The position numbers and the translations under genes were made by a program. Shown here piece by piece: positions 46,127 through 56,194 of a stretch of 64,000 nucleotides of DNA (position 1 is the stretch's first letter; each line of letters opens with the position of its first letter). The stretch comes from Streptomyces sp. CC228A. Lineage in GTDB: Bacteria > Actinomycetota > Actinomycetes > Streptomycetales > Streptomycetaceae. The stretch spans positions 496,001 to 560,000 of the forward strand of contig NZ_JAJPUI010000003.1 in assembly GCF_021390935.1 (NCBI RefSeq), in the 5' to 3' direction. The notes below the pieces were generated by a model. That model saw only the letters and a program-made list of their open reading frames with translations. It did no database searches and had not been told where the DNA came from.

Positions 46127-48078
46127 GTGAGCGATTCCATGTTCGACACCGTTCTGGTGGCCAACCGGGGCGAGATCGCCGTCCGGGTCATCCGCACGCT
46201 GCGGGCCCTCGGGGTGCGCTCGGTGGCCGTCTTCAGCGACGCCGACGCCGACGCGCGCCACGTGCGGGAGGCGGACACGGCCGTGCGGATCGGACCGCCG
46301 CCGGCCGCCGAGAGCTACCTGCGGGTCGACGCCCTCCTGGAGGCGGCGCGGCGGACCGGCGCCCAGGCCGTCCACCCCGGCTACGGCTTCCTCGCCGAGA
46401 ACGCCGCCTTCGCGCGGGCCTGCGAGGACACGGGGCTCGTCTTCATCGGCCCCCGGCCGACGCGATCTCCCTCATGGGCGACAAGATCCGCGCCAAGGAG
46501 ACGGTGCGGGCCGCGGGCGTGCCGGTGGTGCCCGGCGCCTCGGGCCCCGGCCTGGAGGCCGCCGCCCGGGAGATGGGCGCCCCCGTGCTGCTGAAGCCGT
46601 CCGCGGGCGGCGGCGGCAAGGGCATGCGGCTGGTGCGGGACCTGTCGGTGCTGGAGGAGGAGATCGCCGCCGCCCGACGCGAGGCCCGCGCGTCCTTCGG
46701 CGACGACACGCTCCTCGTGGAGCGCTGGATCGACCGCCCCCGGCACATCGAGATCCAGGTCCTGGCGGACGGCCACGGCAGCGTCGTCCACCTCGGCGAG
46801 CGCGAGTGCTCCCTGCAGCGCCGCCACCAGAAGATCATCGAGGAGGCCCCGTCCGTCCTGCTGGACGAGGAGACCCGCGCGGCCATGGGTGAGGCGGCCG
46901 TGCAGGCGGCCCGCTCCTGCGGCTACCGGGGCGCGGGCACGGTGGAGTTCATCGTCCCGGGCCGCGACCCGTCCTCGTACTACTTCATGGAGATGAACAC
47001 CCGGCTCCAGGTCGAGCACCCGGTGACGGAGCTCGTCACCGGACTGGACCTGGTCGAGTGGCAGCTGCGCGTGGCCGCGGGCGAGCGCCTGCCGTTCGGG
47101 CAGGCGGACATCGCCCTGACCGGCCACGCCGTCGAGGCCCGCCTCTGCGCCGAGGACCCGGCGCGCGGCTTCCTCCCGTCCGGCGGCACGGTGCTGTCGC
47201 TGCGGGAGCCGCAGGGCGAGGGCCTGCGCACCGACTCGGGCCTGAGCGAGGGCACGGAGGTGTCGAGCCTCTACGACCCGATGCTGTCGAAGGTCATCGC
47301 CTACGGCCCGGACCGGGCGACGGCCCTGCGCCGGCTGCGGGCGGCCCTCGCGGACACCGTGACGCTGGGCGTCCCGACGAACGCCGGGTTCCTGCGCCGC
47401 CTGCTGGCCCACCCGGCGGTCGTGTCCGGGGACATGGACACGGGCCTCGTGGAGCGGGAGGCCGACGGCCTGGTCCCGCAGGGCGTGCCGCCCGAGGTGT
47501 ACGAGGCGGCCGCGGCGGTGCGCGAGGAGGCGCTGCGCCCCGCGCCCGGGGACGGCGGCTGGACGGACCCGTTCTCGGTGCCGAGCGGCTGGCGGATGGG
47601 CGGCGAGCGACTGCCGGTGGCGCACCACCTGCGGATCGCGGGACTCGAACCCGTCACTCACGTCCTGCGGGGCACGGGCCACCGCGTCACCGCCGACCGG
47701 GTCGCGGTCACCCTCGACGGCGTCACGCACACCTTCCACCGCGCCGGGACGTGGCTGGGCCGCGACGGGGACGCGTGGAACGTGCTGGACCACGACCCGG
47801 TGGAGGCGTCGCTCACCCGTTCGGCCCATGCGGGGGCGGACTCGCTGACCGCGCCGATGCCCGGCACGGTCACGGTCGTCAAGGCGGCGGTCGGCGACGA
47901 GGTCGCGGCCGGTCAGGGGCTGGTCGTGGTGGAGGCGATGAAGATGGAGCACGTCATCTCCGCCCCGCACGACGGCACCGTCGTCGCCCTGGACGTCACG
48001 CCCGGCACGACGGTCGCCATGGACCAGGTCCTGGCGGTCGTGGAGCCGCACGCCGCGCACGAGGAGGCCGGGTCATGA
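46127..48078 (+). pseudogene. accA1: Biotin carboxylase/BCCP subunit, reading frame broken by a 1-nt frameshift
   Basis: The N-terminal 109 or so residues (GTG 46127: [20 protein letters not shown]... to GLVFIGP) and the rest (from MGDKIRAKE) are in adjacent frames. The break is at about 46449-46456, GGCCCCCGGCCGAC. One missing base in the C run restores the expected [14 protein letters not shown]. Otherwise complete: ATP-grasp KPSAGGGGKGM, EMNTRLQVEHPVTE, and biotin site EAMKMEH near the C-terminus, about 650 residues. ATGA overlap with hmgL. Partner of AccD1. In a conserved operon a homopolymer error is the more likely cause, but a true pseudogene is not excluded. Confidence 0.85.
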
Positions 48079-49010
48079 CCGCGGGACTTCCGATGGCCAT
48101 CCCGGCGCCGGGCCTCCCGGCCCGGGTGAGGATCCACGAGGTGGGTCCGCGCGACGGCCTCCAGAACGAGTCGGCGACCGTGCCGACCGAGGTGAAGGCG
48201 GAGTTCGTCCGCCGCCTCGCCGAGGCGGGCCTCGGCACGGTGGAGGCGACGAGCTTCGTGCACCCGAAGTGGGTGCCGCAGCTGGCCGACGCCGAAGACC
48301 TCTTCCCGCGGGTCCGCGGCCTCGGGGTGCGTGTGCCGGTGCTGGTCCCCAACGAACGGGGCCTGGACCGGGCGCTGGCGCTCGGCGCCCGCGAGGTCGC
48401 CGTGTTCGCCAGCGCGACGGAGTCCTTCGCGCGGGCCAACCTGAACCGCACGGTGGACGAGTCGCTGGCCATGTTCGCGCCGGTCGTCTCCCGCGCGAAG
48501 GCCGAGGGCCTGGCTGTGCGCGGCTATGTGTCGATGTGCTTCGGCGACCCGTGGGAGGGCCCGGTGCCGGTGGAGCAGGTCACGGGCGTCTGCCGCCGCC
48601 TCGCGGACCTGGGCTGCGACGAGCTGAGCCTCGGCGACACCATCGGCGTGGCGACGCCGGGCCATGTGAAGGCGCTGCTGGCCGGCCTGAACGGGGCGGG
48701 CGTCCCCACGTCCGCCCTGGCCGTGCACTTCCACGACACGTACGGCCAGGCGCTGGCCAACACGTACGCGGCGCTGGAGCACGGCGTGACCACCGTCGAC
48801 GCCTCCGCCGGGGGCCTGGGCGGCTGCCCCTACGCGAAGTCCGCCACCGGCAACCTCGCCACCGAAGACCTCGTGTGGATGCTCCACGGCCTCGGCATCG
48901 AGACCGGGGTCGACCTCGGCCGGCTCACCGCCACGAGCGTGTGGCTGGCCGAACGGCTGGGCCGTCCCAGCCCCTCCCGTACCGTCCGCGCCCTCTCCCA
49001 CAAGGAGTGA
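48075..49010 (+). CDS. hmgL: Hydroxymethylglutaryl-CoA lyase
   Basis: 311 residues of the HMGL-like DRE-TIM barrel family. VRIHEVGPRDGLQNE (18-32) contains the metal/substrate RDGLQNE; ATSFVHPKWVPQLADAE, then LAVHFHDTYGQALANTYAAL (as HFHDTYGQ) with the metal-binding His pair; and ASAGGLGGCPYAKSATGN with the catalytic Cys loop (GGCPYA). It cleaves HMG-CoA to acetyl-CoA and acetoacetate, the final step of leucine breakdown. It overlaps the accA1 stop by ATGA and is followed by acdH after 5 nt. Confidence 0.96.
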   Translation: MTAGLPMAIPAPGLPARVRIHEVGPRDGLQNESATVPTEVKAEFVRRLAEAGLGTVEATSFVHPKWVPQLADAEDLFPRVRGLGVRVPVLVPNERGLDRALALGAREVAVFASATESFARANLNRTVDESLAMFAPVVSRAKAEGLAVRGYVSMCFGDPWEGPVPVEQVTGVCRRLADLGCDELSLGDTIGVATPGHVKALLAGLNGAGVPTSALAVHFHDTYGQALANTYAALEHGVTTVDASAGGLGGCPYAKSATGNLATEDLVWMLHGLGIETGVDLGRLTATSVWLAERLGRPSPSRTVRALSHKE

Positions 49011-49015
49011 CCACC

Positions 49016-50176
49016 ATGTCCCTGGACCACCGGCTCTCGGCAGAGCACGAGGAACTGCGCCGCACTGTCGAGGAGTTCGCCCGCGACGTGGTGGCGCCGA
49101 AGATCGGCGACTTCTACGAGCGGCACGAGTTCCCCTACGAGATCGTGCGCGACATGGGCCGCATGGGCCTGTTCGGCCTGCCCTTCCCGGAGGAGTACGG
49201 CGGGATGGGCGGCGACTACCTGGCCCTCGGCATCGTGCTGGAGGAGCTGGCCCGGGTCGACTCGTCCGTGGCCATCACGCTGGAGGCGGCCGTCTCGCTG
49301 GGGGCGATGCCGATCCACCGCTTCGGCACGGAGGAGCAGAAGCGGGAGTGGCTGCCGAAGCTCTGCTCGGGCGAGGTGCTGGGCGCCTTCGGCCTGACGG
49401 AGCCCGAGTGCGGGTCCGACGCGGGCGGCACGCGCACCACGGCCGTCCGGGACGGCGACGAGTGGGTCATCAACGGCACGAAGTGCTTCATCACCAACTC
49501 CGGTACGGACATCACCGGTCTGGTGACCGTCACCGCCGTGACGGGCCGCAAGGACGACGGCCGGCCCGAGATCTCCTCCCTCATCGTCCCGTCCGGCACC
49601 CCGGGCTTCACGGTCGCGGCCCCCTACTCGAAGGTCGGCTGGAACGCCTCCGACACCCGGGAGCTGTCCTTCCAGGACGTCCGCGTCCCCGCGGCCAACC
49701 TGCTGGGCGAGGAGGGCCGCGGCTACGCCCAGTTCCTGCGCATCCTGGACGAGGGCCGCATCGCGATCGCGGCGCTCGCCACCGGGCTCGCGCAGGGCTG
49801 TGTGGACGAGTCGCTCCGGTACGCGCAGGAACGTCACGCGTTCGGCCGCCCCATCGGCGACAACCAGGCCATCCAGTTCAAGCTGGCCGACATGGAGATG
49901 CGCGCCCACATGGCCCGCATCGGCTGGCGCGACGCGGCGTCCCGCCTGGTCCGCGGCGAGCCCTTCAAGAAGGAGGCGGCGGTGGCGAAGCTGTACTCCT
50001 CCACGGTCGCCGTCGACAACGCCCGCGAGGCCACCCAGATCCACGGCGGCTACGGCTTCATGAACGAGTACCCGGTGGCCCGCATGTGGCGCGACTCGAA
50101 GATCCTGGAGATCGGCGAGGGCACCAGCGAGGTGCAGCGCATGCTCATCGCCCGCGAACTGGGCCTGTCCGCCTGA
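49016..50176 (+). CDS. acdH: Acyl-CoA dehydrogenase of the branched-chain pathway
   Basis: 386 residues, the length of Streptomyces AcdH. ACAD signature 1 GAFGLTEPECGSDAGGTRT (as FGLTEPECGSDAG), FAD/substrate loop, signature 2 QIHGGYGFMNEYPVARMWRD (as IHGGYGFMNEYP), and EIGEGTSEVQRM at the end with the catalytic-site GTSE. It dehydrogenates isobutyryl-, isovaleryl- or 2-methylbutyryl-CoA, upstream of the carboxylase. Last gene of the acc operon; CACAAGGAGTGACC supplies the ribosome binding site inside the hmgL end. Terminator cluster at 50178-50251. Confidence 0.96.
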   Translation: MSLDHRLSAEHEELRRTVEEFARDVVAPKIGDFYERHEFPYEIVRDMGRMGLFGLPFPEEYGGMGGDYLALGIVLEELARVDSSVAITLEAAVSLGAMPIHRFGTEEQKREWLPKLCSGEVLGAFGLTEPECGSDAGGTRTTAVRDGDEWVINGTKCFITNSGTDITGLVTVTAVTGRKDDGRPEISSLIVPSGTPGFTVAAPYSKVGWNASDTRELSFQDVRVPAANLLGEEGRGYAQFLRILDEGRIAIAALATGLAQGCVDESLRYAQERHAFGRPIGDNQAIQFKLADMEMRAHMARIGWRDAASRLVRGEPFKKEAAVAKLYSSTVAVDNAREATQIHGGYGFMNEYPVARMWRDSKILEIGEGTSEVQRMLIARELGLSA

Positions 50177-50177
50177 C

Positions 50178-50251
50178 GGCCGGCCCCCGGGCCGCGCAGG
50201 CCCTCCGCCTCGCTGGGCGGGGGGCCTGCGCGCTGCCGGGCGGGGGCCGGC
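50178..50251 (+). terminator. Nested hairpin terminator of the acc operon
   Basis: Outer arms GCCGGCCCCC (50179-50188) and GGGGGCCGGC (50242-50251) enclose inner arms GCGCAGGCCC (50194-50203) and GGGCCTGCGC (50222-50231). Confidence 0.75.
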
Positions 50252-50301
50252 CCACGGACCCTTGGCCATAGGCTGACCCCGACCGAGCGGAGGGGGAGCC
50301 C

Positions 50302-50706
50302 GTGTCCGTCGAGTACGTCGTGCAGCTGGTCGCCGCGGTGGTGCCGCCGCTGCTCATGCTGGGGCTGGTGGCCTGGGGGGCCGTCAGGGTGTTCCGGCGC
50401 GCCCCATGGGTGGGCCTCGCGGTGGTGCTGCTGCTGGGCACGGTGGTGCTCTACCTGTGGGGGCTGCTGCACCTGTTCACCCTGGACACCGCCGAGACAT
50501 GCGCGCTGTACCACCACCAGCCGTACGACTGGGAGGCGGTCCGCGCGGGGCAGTCGCTGCTGCCGCTGTCGGCGCCCTGCAACGCGTCGTACGACATGGT
50601 CCCGGGGTATGTGAACCCCGGCCTGGCGGCGGGGGTCGCGGGCACCGCCGGGGCCGTCGCCATGGCCGTGCGGGCACGGCGGAAGCGGGCCGTCGGCGTG
50701 ACGTGA
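50302..50706 (+). CDS. Small membrane protein
   Basis: 134 residues with two N-terminal helices (VVQLVAAVVPPLLMLGLVAWGA, about 6-27; VGLAVVLLLGTVVLYLWGLL, about 37-56), a central soluble loop containing CALYHHQ, and a C-terminal hydrophobic LAAGVAGTAGAVAMAV. GTG 50302 with GGAGGGGG. No known motif. It ends 39 nt before the iron box of desE and is not obviously iron-regulated itself. Confidence 0.65.
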   Translation: MSVEYVVQLVAAVVPPLLMLGLVAWGAVRVFRRAPWVGLAVVLLLGTVVLYLWGLLHLFTLDTAETCALYHHQPYDWEAVRAGQSLLPLSAPCNASYDMVPGYVNPGLAAGVAGTAGAVAMAVRARRKRAVGVT

Positions 50707-50744
50707 TCGACAGCGTCGGCAGCCCCCGACCCCTGGACATGATC

Positions 50745-50763
50745 TGAGGTTAGGCTAACCTAC
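50745..50763. promoter_or_regulatory. Iron box (DmdR1/DtxR-type) of desEF
   Basis: TGAGGTTAGGCTAACCTAC, a perfect 15-bp palindromic core AGGTTAGGCTAACCT within the 19-bp consensus TTAGGTTAGGCTAACCTAA, 52 nt upstream of the desE ATG. Confidence 0.92.
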
Positions 50764-50814
50764 CTTCGACCCTGCCAGAGGGCCGGTATCCGGCCGTACG
50801 AAAGCGATCCCGCC

Positions 50815-51870
50815 ATGCCCAGCAACGCCCGAGCCAGCCACCTCACCCGCCGCGGCCTCCTCGCCACCGGTGGCGCCCTCGGGTTGGGCGCCGTGCTCGC
50901 CGCCTGCGGCGGCAGCGACAGCGGCAAGGACGCGAAGGACTCCGGCACGGACAAGGGCGGCGCCGGCTCCGGCCCCTGGTCCTTCAAGGACGACCGCGGC
51001 GTCACCGCCAAGGCCGACACGGTGCCGAAGAACATCGTCGCCTTCACCGGCATGGCGGCGGCCCTGCACGACTTCGGCGTCGAGGTGAAGGGCGTCTTCG
51101 GCCCCACCAAGACCGCCGACGGCAAGCCCGACGTGCAGGCCGGCGACCTCGACGTGAACAAGGTCAAGATCCTCGGCAACGTCCACGGCGAGTTCAACAT
51201 CGAGGAGTACCTGAAGCTCCAGCCGGAGCTGCTCATCTCCGACATGTGGGAGAAGGACGACCTCTGGTACGTGCCGGCGGAGTCCAAGGACAAGATCCTC
51301 AAGATCGCCCCGAGCGTCGCGCTGTGGGCCGCCGACCAGTCCATGCCGAAGGTGATCGAGCGTCACGTGGAGCTCGCCGAGAGCCTCGGGGCCGATGTGA
51401 AGGCGAAGCAGGTCGTCGAGAGCAAGGAGCGCTTCGAGAAGGCCGCCGCCCGGCTGCGCGCCGCCGCCAAGGCGAAGCCGGAGATCAAGGTGCTCATCGG
51501 CTCGGCCTACCAGGGCTCCGACATCTTCTACGTCTCCCACCCGGACCGCCCGGCCGACACCAAGTACTTCAAGGAGCTCGGCGTCAACCTCGTCGTGCCG
51601 GAGAAGCTGGACGCCACCGGCTGGTTCGAGGAGCTGAGCTTCGAGAACGTCGGCAAGTACCCGGCCGACATCATCATGATGGACAACCGCACGTCGGCCA
51701 TCCAGCCCGCGGACCTGGAGAAGACCAAGCCGACCTGGAAGCAGCTGCCCGCCGTCAAGGCCGGCCAGGTGATCCCGCGCGTCACCGAGCCCATCTACTC
51801 GTACGACAAGTGCGCCCCGATCCTGGAGGCCCTGGCCGAGGCGCTCGAGAACGCGAAGAAGGCGGCCTGA
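50815..51870 (+). CDS. desE: Ferrioxamine-binding lipoprotein
   Basis: 351 residues. A Tat-like RR pair in TRRGLLATGGALGLGAVLAAC precedes the lipobox LAAC (lipidated Cys about 31), so the protein is exported and anchored. The rest is a class III periplasmic-binding (FatB-like) fold: PKNIVAFTGMAAALHDFG, ISDMWEKDDLWYV, IGSAYQGSDIFYVSHP, and the C-terminal VTEPIYSYDKCAPILEAL. It captures ferric desferrioxamines for ABC uptake. ATG 50815. First gene after the iron box, so derepressed under iron starvation. Confidence 0.95.
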   Translation: MPSNARASHLTRRGLLATGGALGLGAVLAACGGSDSGKDAKDSGTDKGGAGSGPWSFKDDRGVTAKADTVPKNIVAFTGMAAALHDFGVEVKGVFGPTKTADGKPDVQAGDLDVNKVKILGNVHGEFNIEEYLKLQPELLISDMWEKDDLWYVPAESKDKILKIAPSVALWAADQSMPKVIERHVELAESLGADVKAKQVVESKERFEKAAARLRAAAKAKPEIKVLIGSAYQGSDIFYVSHPDRPADTKYFKELGVNLVVPEKLDATGWFEELSFENVGKYPADIIMMDNRTSAIQPADLEKTKPTWKQLPAVKAGQVIPRVTEPIYSYDKCAPILEALAEALENAKKAA

Positions 51871-51875
51871 CCCCC

Positions 51876-52745
51876 ATGACGACCACCGGGACCGCCGTGT
51901 CCGTGCCCTTCCGGTTCTTCCCCCTCGCCGTCGTGAGCACCCGGCGGCTCGGGCCGTCGCTGGTCCGCGTCACCTTCACCGGCGCCGGGGACGAGGACCT
52001 GGAGGACTTCGCCTCCGGCGGGCGCGACCAGAGCCTGTCGCTGTTCCTGCCGCACCCGGGCCAGCCGGAGCCGGTGCTGCCGCCGGTCGTCGACGGCGAC
52101 CTGTACGGGGCGCTGGGCGCCTGGCGGGCCATGCCGGACGACGTGCGGGCGGTCATGCGCTCGTACACCGTGCGGCAGCAGCGCCGGGACCCGAACGAGA
52201 TCGACATCGACTTCGCGGTCCACGAGGACGGCGGGCCCGCGTGCCGCTGGGCGCAGCAGGCGGCGCCGGGCGACCGGGTCGCCGTGCTGGGCCCGGTCGT
52301 CGCGGAGAACACCGGGGTGCGCTTCCACCTGCCGCAGGACGCCGACGAGGTGCTGCTCTGGGGGGACGAGACCGCCCTGCCGGCCGCCTCCGCCATCCTG
52401 GAGTCGCTGCCCGCCGGCCTGCGGGTCCAGGCGTGGTTCGACGTGCCGCACGCCGCGGACCGGCTGGAGCTCCCGACCGCCGCCGACGCCGCGGTCACCT
52501 GGCTCGTACGGGACGAGGGCGCGCCGGCCGCGGTCGACGCGGTGCGCGCGGCCGAGGTCGCCGGCACCGCGCCGTACGTGTGGATCGCCGGGGAGTCCGG
52601 TGCGGTGAAGGCGCTGCGGCGCCACTTTGTGAACGAGCGTCAGTTCGATCGCCGACGGGTCACGTTCGTCGGATACTGGCGCCAGGGCCTGAGCGAGGAC
52701 GCGCTGCGCGAGGCCCCGGAGACGGATACCGACACCGACGCGTGA
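51876..52745 (+). CDS. desF: Ferric-siderophore reductase/interaction protein (ViuB-like)
   Basis: 289 residues of the siderophore-interacting protein family: a ferredoxin-reductase-like FAD domain with MRSYTVRQQRRDPNEIDIDF (as RSYTVRQ) that binds FAD, GPACRWAQQAAPGDRVAVLGP, and the NAD(P)H domain LLWGDETALPAASAILE, then VWIAGESGAVKALRRH. It should reduce Fe(III)-desferrioxamine in the cytoplasm to free iron. ATG 51876, 5 nt after the desE stop, so co-transcribed. Closed by the terminator at 52747. Confidence 0.93.
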   Translation: MTTTGTAVSVPFRFFPLAVVSTRRLGPSLVRVTFTGAGDEDLEDFASGGRDQSLSLFLPHPGQPEPVLPPVVDGDLYGALGAWRAMPDDVRAVMRSYTVRQQRRDPNEIDIDFAVHEDGGPACRWAQQAAPGDRVAVLGPVVAENTGVRFHLPQDADEVLLWGDETALPAASAILESLPAGLRVQAWFDVPHAADRLELPTAADAAVTWLVRDEGAPAAVDAVRAAEVAGTAPYVWIAGESGAVKALRRHFVNERQFDRRRVTFVGYWRQGLSEDALREAPETDTDTDA

Positions 52746-52746
52746 C

Positions 52747-52782
52747 GCGGGTGCGGGCACCGAGGCAGGGGCCCGCACCCGC
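52747..52782 (+). terminator. Terminator of desEF
   Basis: Perfect 12-bp arms GCGGGTGCGGGC (52747-52758) and GCCCGCACCCGC (52771-52782), immediately after the desF stop and before the desA promoter. Confidence 0.85.
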
Positions 52783-52839
52783 GCAGCGACCCGCACGACC
52801 CTGCACCGCCCGAGGGGCGAGGAACGTTTGCGAGATCAA

Positions 52840-52860
52840 GTTAGGTTAGGCTAACCTAAC
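52840..52860. promoter_or_regulatory. Perfect iron box of the desABCD promoter
   Basis: TTAGGTTAGGCTAACCTAA at 52841-52859, the full DmdR1/DtxR consensus, extended by one further pair so that all 21 bp are symmetric. A -35-like TTGCGA (52828-52833) and -10-like TAACCT (52852-52857) are 18 bp apart, so the box covers the -10. Confidence 0.95.
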
Positions 52861-52933
52861 TATCACCTCGTCCCTCGCCCCTCATCCTGTCCTCTGAGGG
52901 ACGGCCAAGTCCCCGCATCCGGGAGGATGTCGT

Positions 52934-54376
52934 ATGCGCTCGCACCTGCTGAACGACGAGACGGCGGAGCAGTACCGGCGTTCCGTCACCGAAGGAGTCG
53001 AGCGGGTGGCGCAGAAAATCGCCACCACCCGGCGCCCGTTCACCGGCGTCACCCCCGACGCGCTCGCGCCGACCGTCAACTCCGTGGACCTCGACCGGCC
53101 GCTCGGCGACACCGCCGCCGCGCTGGACGAGCTGGAGGAGGTCTACCTGCGGGACGCGGTCTACTTCCACCACCCCCGCTACGTCGCCCACCTCAACTGC
53201 CCGGTGGTCATACCCGCCCTGGTCGGCGAGGCCGTCCTCTCGGCCGTCAACTCCTCGCTGGACACCTGGGACCAGAGCGCGGGCGGCACCCTCATCGAGC
53301 GCCGGCTGATCGACTGGACCGCCTCCCGGATCGGCCTCGGCGACGCCGCGGACGGCGTGTTCACCAGCGGCGGCACGCAGTCCAACCTGCAGGCCCTCCT
53401 CCTCGCCCGCGAGGAGGCCAAGACCGCCGACCTGGCGAAACTGCGCATCTTCACCTCCGAGTCCAGCCACTTCAGCGTCCAGAAGTCCGCGCAGCTCCTC
53501 GGCCTCGGCCGGTCCGCGGTCGTCTCGATCCCCACGGACCGCGACCGGCGCATGCAGACCGTCGTCCTCGCCGCCGAGCTGGCCCGCTGCGCCGCCGAGG
53601 GCCTGGTGCCGATGGCGATCGTCGCCACCGCAGGCACCACCGACTTCGGCTCCATCGACCCGCTCCACGACATCGCCGGGCTCGCCGACGAGTACGGCGC
53701 CTGGATGCACGTCGACGCGGCCTACGGCTGCGGCCTGCTCGCCTCCCCCACCCGCCGCCACCTCCTCGACGGCATCGAGCGCGCCGACTCCGTGACCGTC
53801 GACTACCACAAGTCCTTCTTCCAGCCGGTCAGCTCCTCCGCGGTCCTGGTCCGCGACGGCGCCACGCTGCGGCACGCCACGTACCACGCGGACTACCTCA
53901 ACCCGCGCCGCACCGTGCAGGAGCGGATTCCGAACCAGGTCGACAAGTCCCTCCAGACCACCCGCCGCTTCGACGCCCTCAAGCTGTGGATGACGCTGCG
54001 CGTCATGGGCGCCGACGGCATCGGCGGGCTCTTCGACGAGGTGTGCGACCTGGCCGCCGCGGGCTTCGACCTGCTGGCCGCGGACCCCCGCTACGACGTG
54101 GTCGTCCGGCCCTCGCTGTCCACCCTCGTCTTCCGCTACATCCCGGAGCGGATCACCTCCCCCGAGGAGATCGACCGCGCCAACCTCCACGCCCGCAAGG
54201 CGCTGTTCGCCTCGGGCGAGGCCGTCATCGCCGGTACGAAGGTCGACGGCCGCCAGTACCTCAAGTTCACCTTGCTCAACCCGGAGACGACCGTGCAGGA
54301 CATCGCGGCCGTCCTGGATCTCATCGCCGGCCACGCCGAGCAGTACCTGGGAGAGAACCTTGTCCACGCCTCTTGA
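52934..54376 (+). CDS. desA: Lysine decarboxylase (PLP-dependent), first step of desferrioxamine synthesis
   Basis: 480 residues of the group II (Gad-like) decarboxylase fold. Lysine to cadaverine. PLP site Lys293 in [10 protein letters not shown]; Asp261 in HVDAAYG pairs with the PLP nitrogen; SSHFS (177-181) supplies the stacking His; [15 protein letters not shown] (145-159) is the phosphate region. The enzyme is cytosolic. ATG 52934. It is followed by desB overlapping 17 nt, and the four des genes overlap throughout. Iron-repressed by the box just upstream. Confidence 0.97.
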   Translation: MRSHLLNDETAEQYRRSVTEGVERVAQKIATTRRPFTGVTPDALAPTVNSVDLDRPLGDTAAALDELEEVYLRDAVYFHHPRYVAHLNCPVVIPALVGEAVLSAVNSSLDTWDQSAGGTLIERRLIDWTASRIGLGDAADGVFTSGGTQSNLQALLLAREEAKTADLAKLRIFTSESSHFSVQKSAQLLGLGRSAVVSIPTDRDRRMQTVVLAAELARCAAEGLVPMAIVATAGTTDFGSIDPLHDIAGLADEYGAWMHVDAAYGCGLLASPTRRHLLDGIERADSVTVDYHKSFFQPVSSSAVLVRDGATLRHATYHADYLNPRRTVQERIPNQVDKSLQTTRRFDALKLWMTLRVMGADGIGGLFDEVCDLAAAGFDLLAADPRYDVVVRPSLSTLVFRYIPERITSPEEIDRANLHARKALFASGEAVIAGTKVDGRQYLKFTLLNPETTVQDIAAVLDLIAGHAEQYLGENLVHAS

Positions 54377-55634
54377 CTTCATCGGTATCGGACTGGGTCC
54401 GTTCAACCTCGGCCTCGCCTGCCTGACGGAGCCCATCGAGGGACTCGACGGGCTCTTCCTGGAGTCCAAGCCGGACTTCGAGTGGCACTCCGGCATGTTC
54501 CTGGAGGGCGCCCACCTCCAGACGCCGTTCATGTCGGACCTCGTCACGCTGGCCGACCCGACCTCGCCGTACTCCTTCCTCAACTACCTGAAGGAGAAGG
54601 GCCGGCTGTACTCGTTCTACATCCGCGAGAACTTCTACCCGCTGCGCGCCGAGTACAACGACTACTGCCGGTGGGCGGCGGCCAAGCTGAGCAGCGTCCG
54701 CTTCGGCACGACGGTCACCCGCGTCGAGTGGGAGGCCGGCGCCGAGGTGTACGCCGTGCACACCGACGGCGGCGACGTGCTGCGCGCCCGCCGCCTCGTC
54801 CTGGGCACCGGCACCCCGCCGTACGTCCCGGACGCCTGCGCGGACCTGGGCGGCGACTTCCTCCACAACTCCCGCTACATGCCCGGCCGGGACGCCCTGA
54901 AGGCCAAGAAGTCGATCACGCTCGTCGGCAGCGGCCAGAGCGCCGCCGAGATCTACTACGACCTGCTGTCCGAGATCGACGTGCACGGCTACCAGCTGAA
55001 CTGGGTCACCCGCTCCCCGCGGTTCTTCCCGCTGGAGTACACCAAGCTCACGCTGGAGATGACGTCCCCCGAGTACGTCGACTACTTCCACGGACTGCCC
55101 GAGGACACCCGCTACCGCCTGGAGGCCGAGCAGAAGGGCCTGTTCAAGGGCATCAACGGCGAGCTCATCGACGCCATCTTCGACCTGCTGTACCAGAAGA
55201 ACGTCGAGACCGGCGGCCCGGTCCCCACCCGGCTGCTCACCAACTCCTCCCTGAACACCGCGTCGTACGACGAGGCTGCCGGCACCTACACGCTGGGCCT
55301 GCGCCAGGAGGAGCAGGGCAAGGACTACGAGATCCGCACCGAGGGCCTCGTCCTCGCCACCGGCTACAAGTACCGCGTCCCCGCCTTCCTGGAGCCGGTG
55401 CGCGACCGCATCAACTGGGACGGACGCGGCCGGTTCGACATCGCCCGCAACTACTCCGTCGACACCACGGGCCGGGGGATCTTCCTGCAGAACGCCGGGG
55501 TCCACGCCCACTCGATCACCTCGCCCGACCTGGGCATGGGGCCGTACCGCAACTCCTGCATCATCCGCGAGCTGCTGGGGACCGAGTACTACCCCGTCGA
55601 GAAGTCCATCGCGTTCCAGGAGTTCAGCATATGA
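54360..55634 (+). CDS. desB: Cadaverine N-hydroxylase (FAD/NADPH monooxygenase)
   Basis: 424 residues, IucD/SidA-like flavin N-hydroxylase. FAD motif [12 protein letters not shown] (9-20), NADPH motif [11 protein letters not shown] (189-199), substrate/[12 protein letters not shown] (about 350). It hydroxylates cadaverine to N-hydroxycadaverine. The start is TTG 54360 ([11 protein letters not shown] read as Met), inside desA by 17 nt, with GGGAGAG before it; a GTG/ATG in a sensible position is missing, so translation is coupled to desA. Confidence 0.95.
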   Translation: MSTPLDFIGIGLGPFNLGLACLTEPIEGLDGLFLESKPDFEWHSGMFLEGAHLQTPFMSDLVTLADPTSPYSFLNYLKEKGRLYSFYIRENFYPLRAEYNDYCRWAAAKLSSVRFGTTVTRVEWEAGAEVYAVHTDGGDVLRARRLVLGTGTPPYVPDACADLGGDFLHNSRYMPGRDALKAKKSITLVGSGQSAAEIYYDLLSEIDVHGYQLNWVTRSPRFFPLEYTKLTLEMTSPEYVDYFHGLPEDTRYRLEAEQKGLFKGINGELIDAIFDLLYQKNVETGGPVPTRLLTNSSLNTASYDEAAGTYTLGLRQEEQGKDYEIRTEGLVLATGYKYRVPAFLEPVRDRINWDGRGRFDIARNYSVDTTGRGIFLQNAGVHAHSITSPDLGMGPYRNSCIIRELLGTEYYPVEKSIAFQEFSI

Positions 55635-56194
55635 GCACCGCCCCCGCCGCCCGCTCCGTGGGCAGCCTCGCCTTCCGCCCCCTCGACCCGCTCTCCGACG
55701 CCGAACTCGTCCACGGCTGGGTCACCCACCCCAAGGCGTCGTACTGGCTGATGCAGGACCACCGGCTGGAGGACGTCGAGCGGGACTACATGGCGATCGC
55801 CGCGCACCCGCACCACGACGCCTTCATCGGCCTGCACGACGGCGAACCGGCCTTCCTCATGGAGCGCTACGACCCGGCGCACGTGGAGCTCGTCGGGCTC
55901 TACGACCCGCAGCCCGGCGACGTCGGCATGCACTTCCTGGTCGCGCCGACCGACACCCCGATCCACGGCTTCACCCGCGCGGTCATCACGGCCGTCATGG
56001 CGGAGCTGTTCCGCGACCCGGCCACCGCCCGCGTCGTCGTCGAGCCGGACGTGCGCAACACCGCCGTCCACGCCCTGAACGAGGCCGTCGGGTTCGTCGC
56101 CGTCGACAAGATCACCAAGCCGGAGAAGGAGGCGCTGCTCAGCGTCTGCACCCGCGAGGCGTTCGAAGCCGCCACCGGAGGTGCCGCCCGATGA
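55631..56194 (+). CDS. desC: N-hydroxycadaverine acyltransferase (GNAT/IucB-like)
   Basis: 187 residues. IucB-type acyltransferase fold: [17 protein letters not shown] (as [12 protein letters not shown]), the central [39 protein letters not shown] and [22 protein letters not shown] (as [15 protein letters not shown]). It acetylates or succinylates N-hydroxycadaverine, giving the hydroxamate building blocks. ATG overlaps the desB stop (ATGA), and its own stop overlaps desD the same way. Confidence 0.95.
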   Translation: MSTAPAARSVGSLAFRPLDPLSDAELVHGWVTHPKASYWLMQDHRLEDVERDYMAIAAHPHHDAFIGLHDGEPAFLMERYDPAHVELVGLYDPQPGDVGMHFLVAPTDTPIHGFTRAVITAVMAELFRDPATARVVVEPDVRNTAVHALNEAVGFVAVDKITKPEKEALLSVCTREAFEAATGGAAR

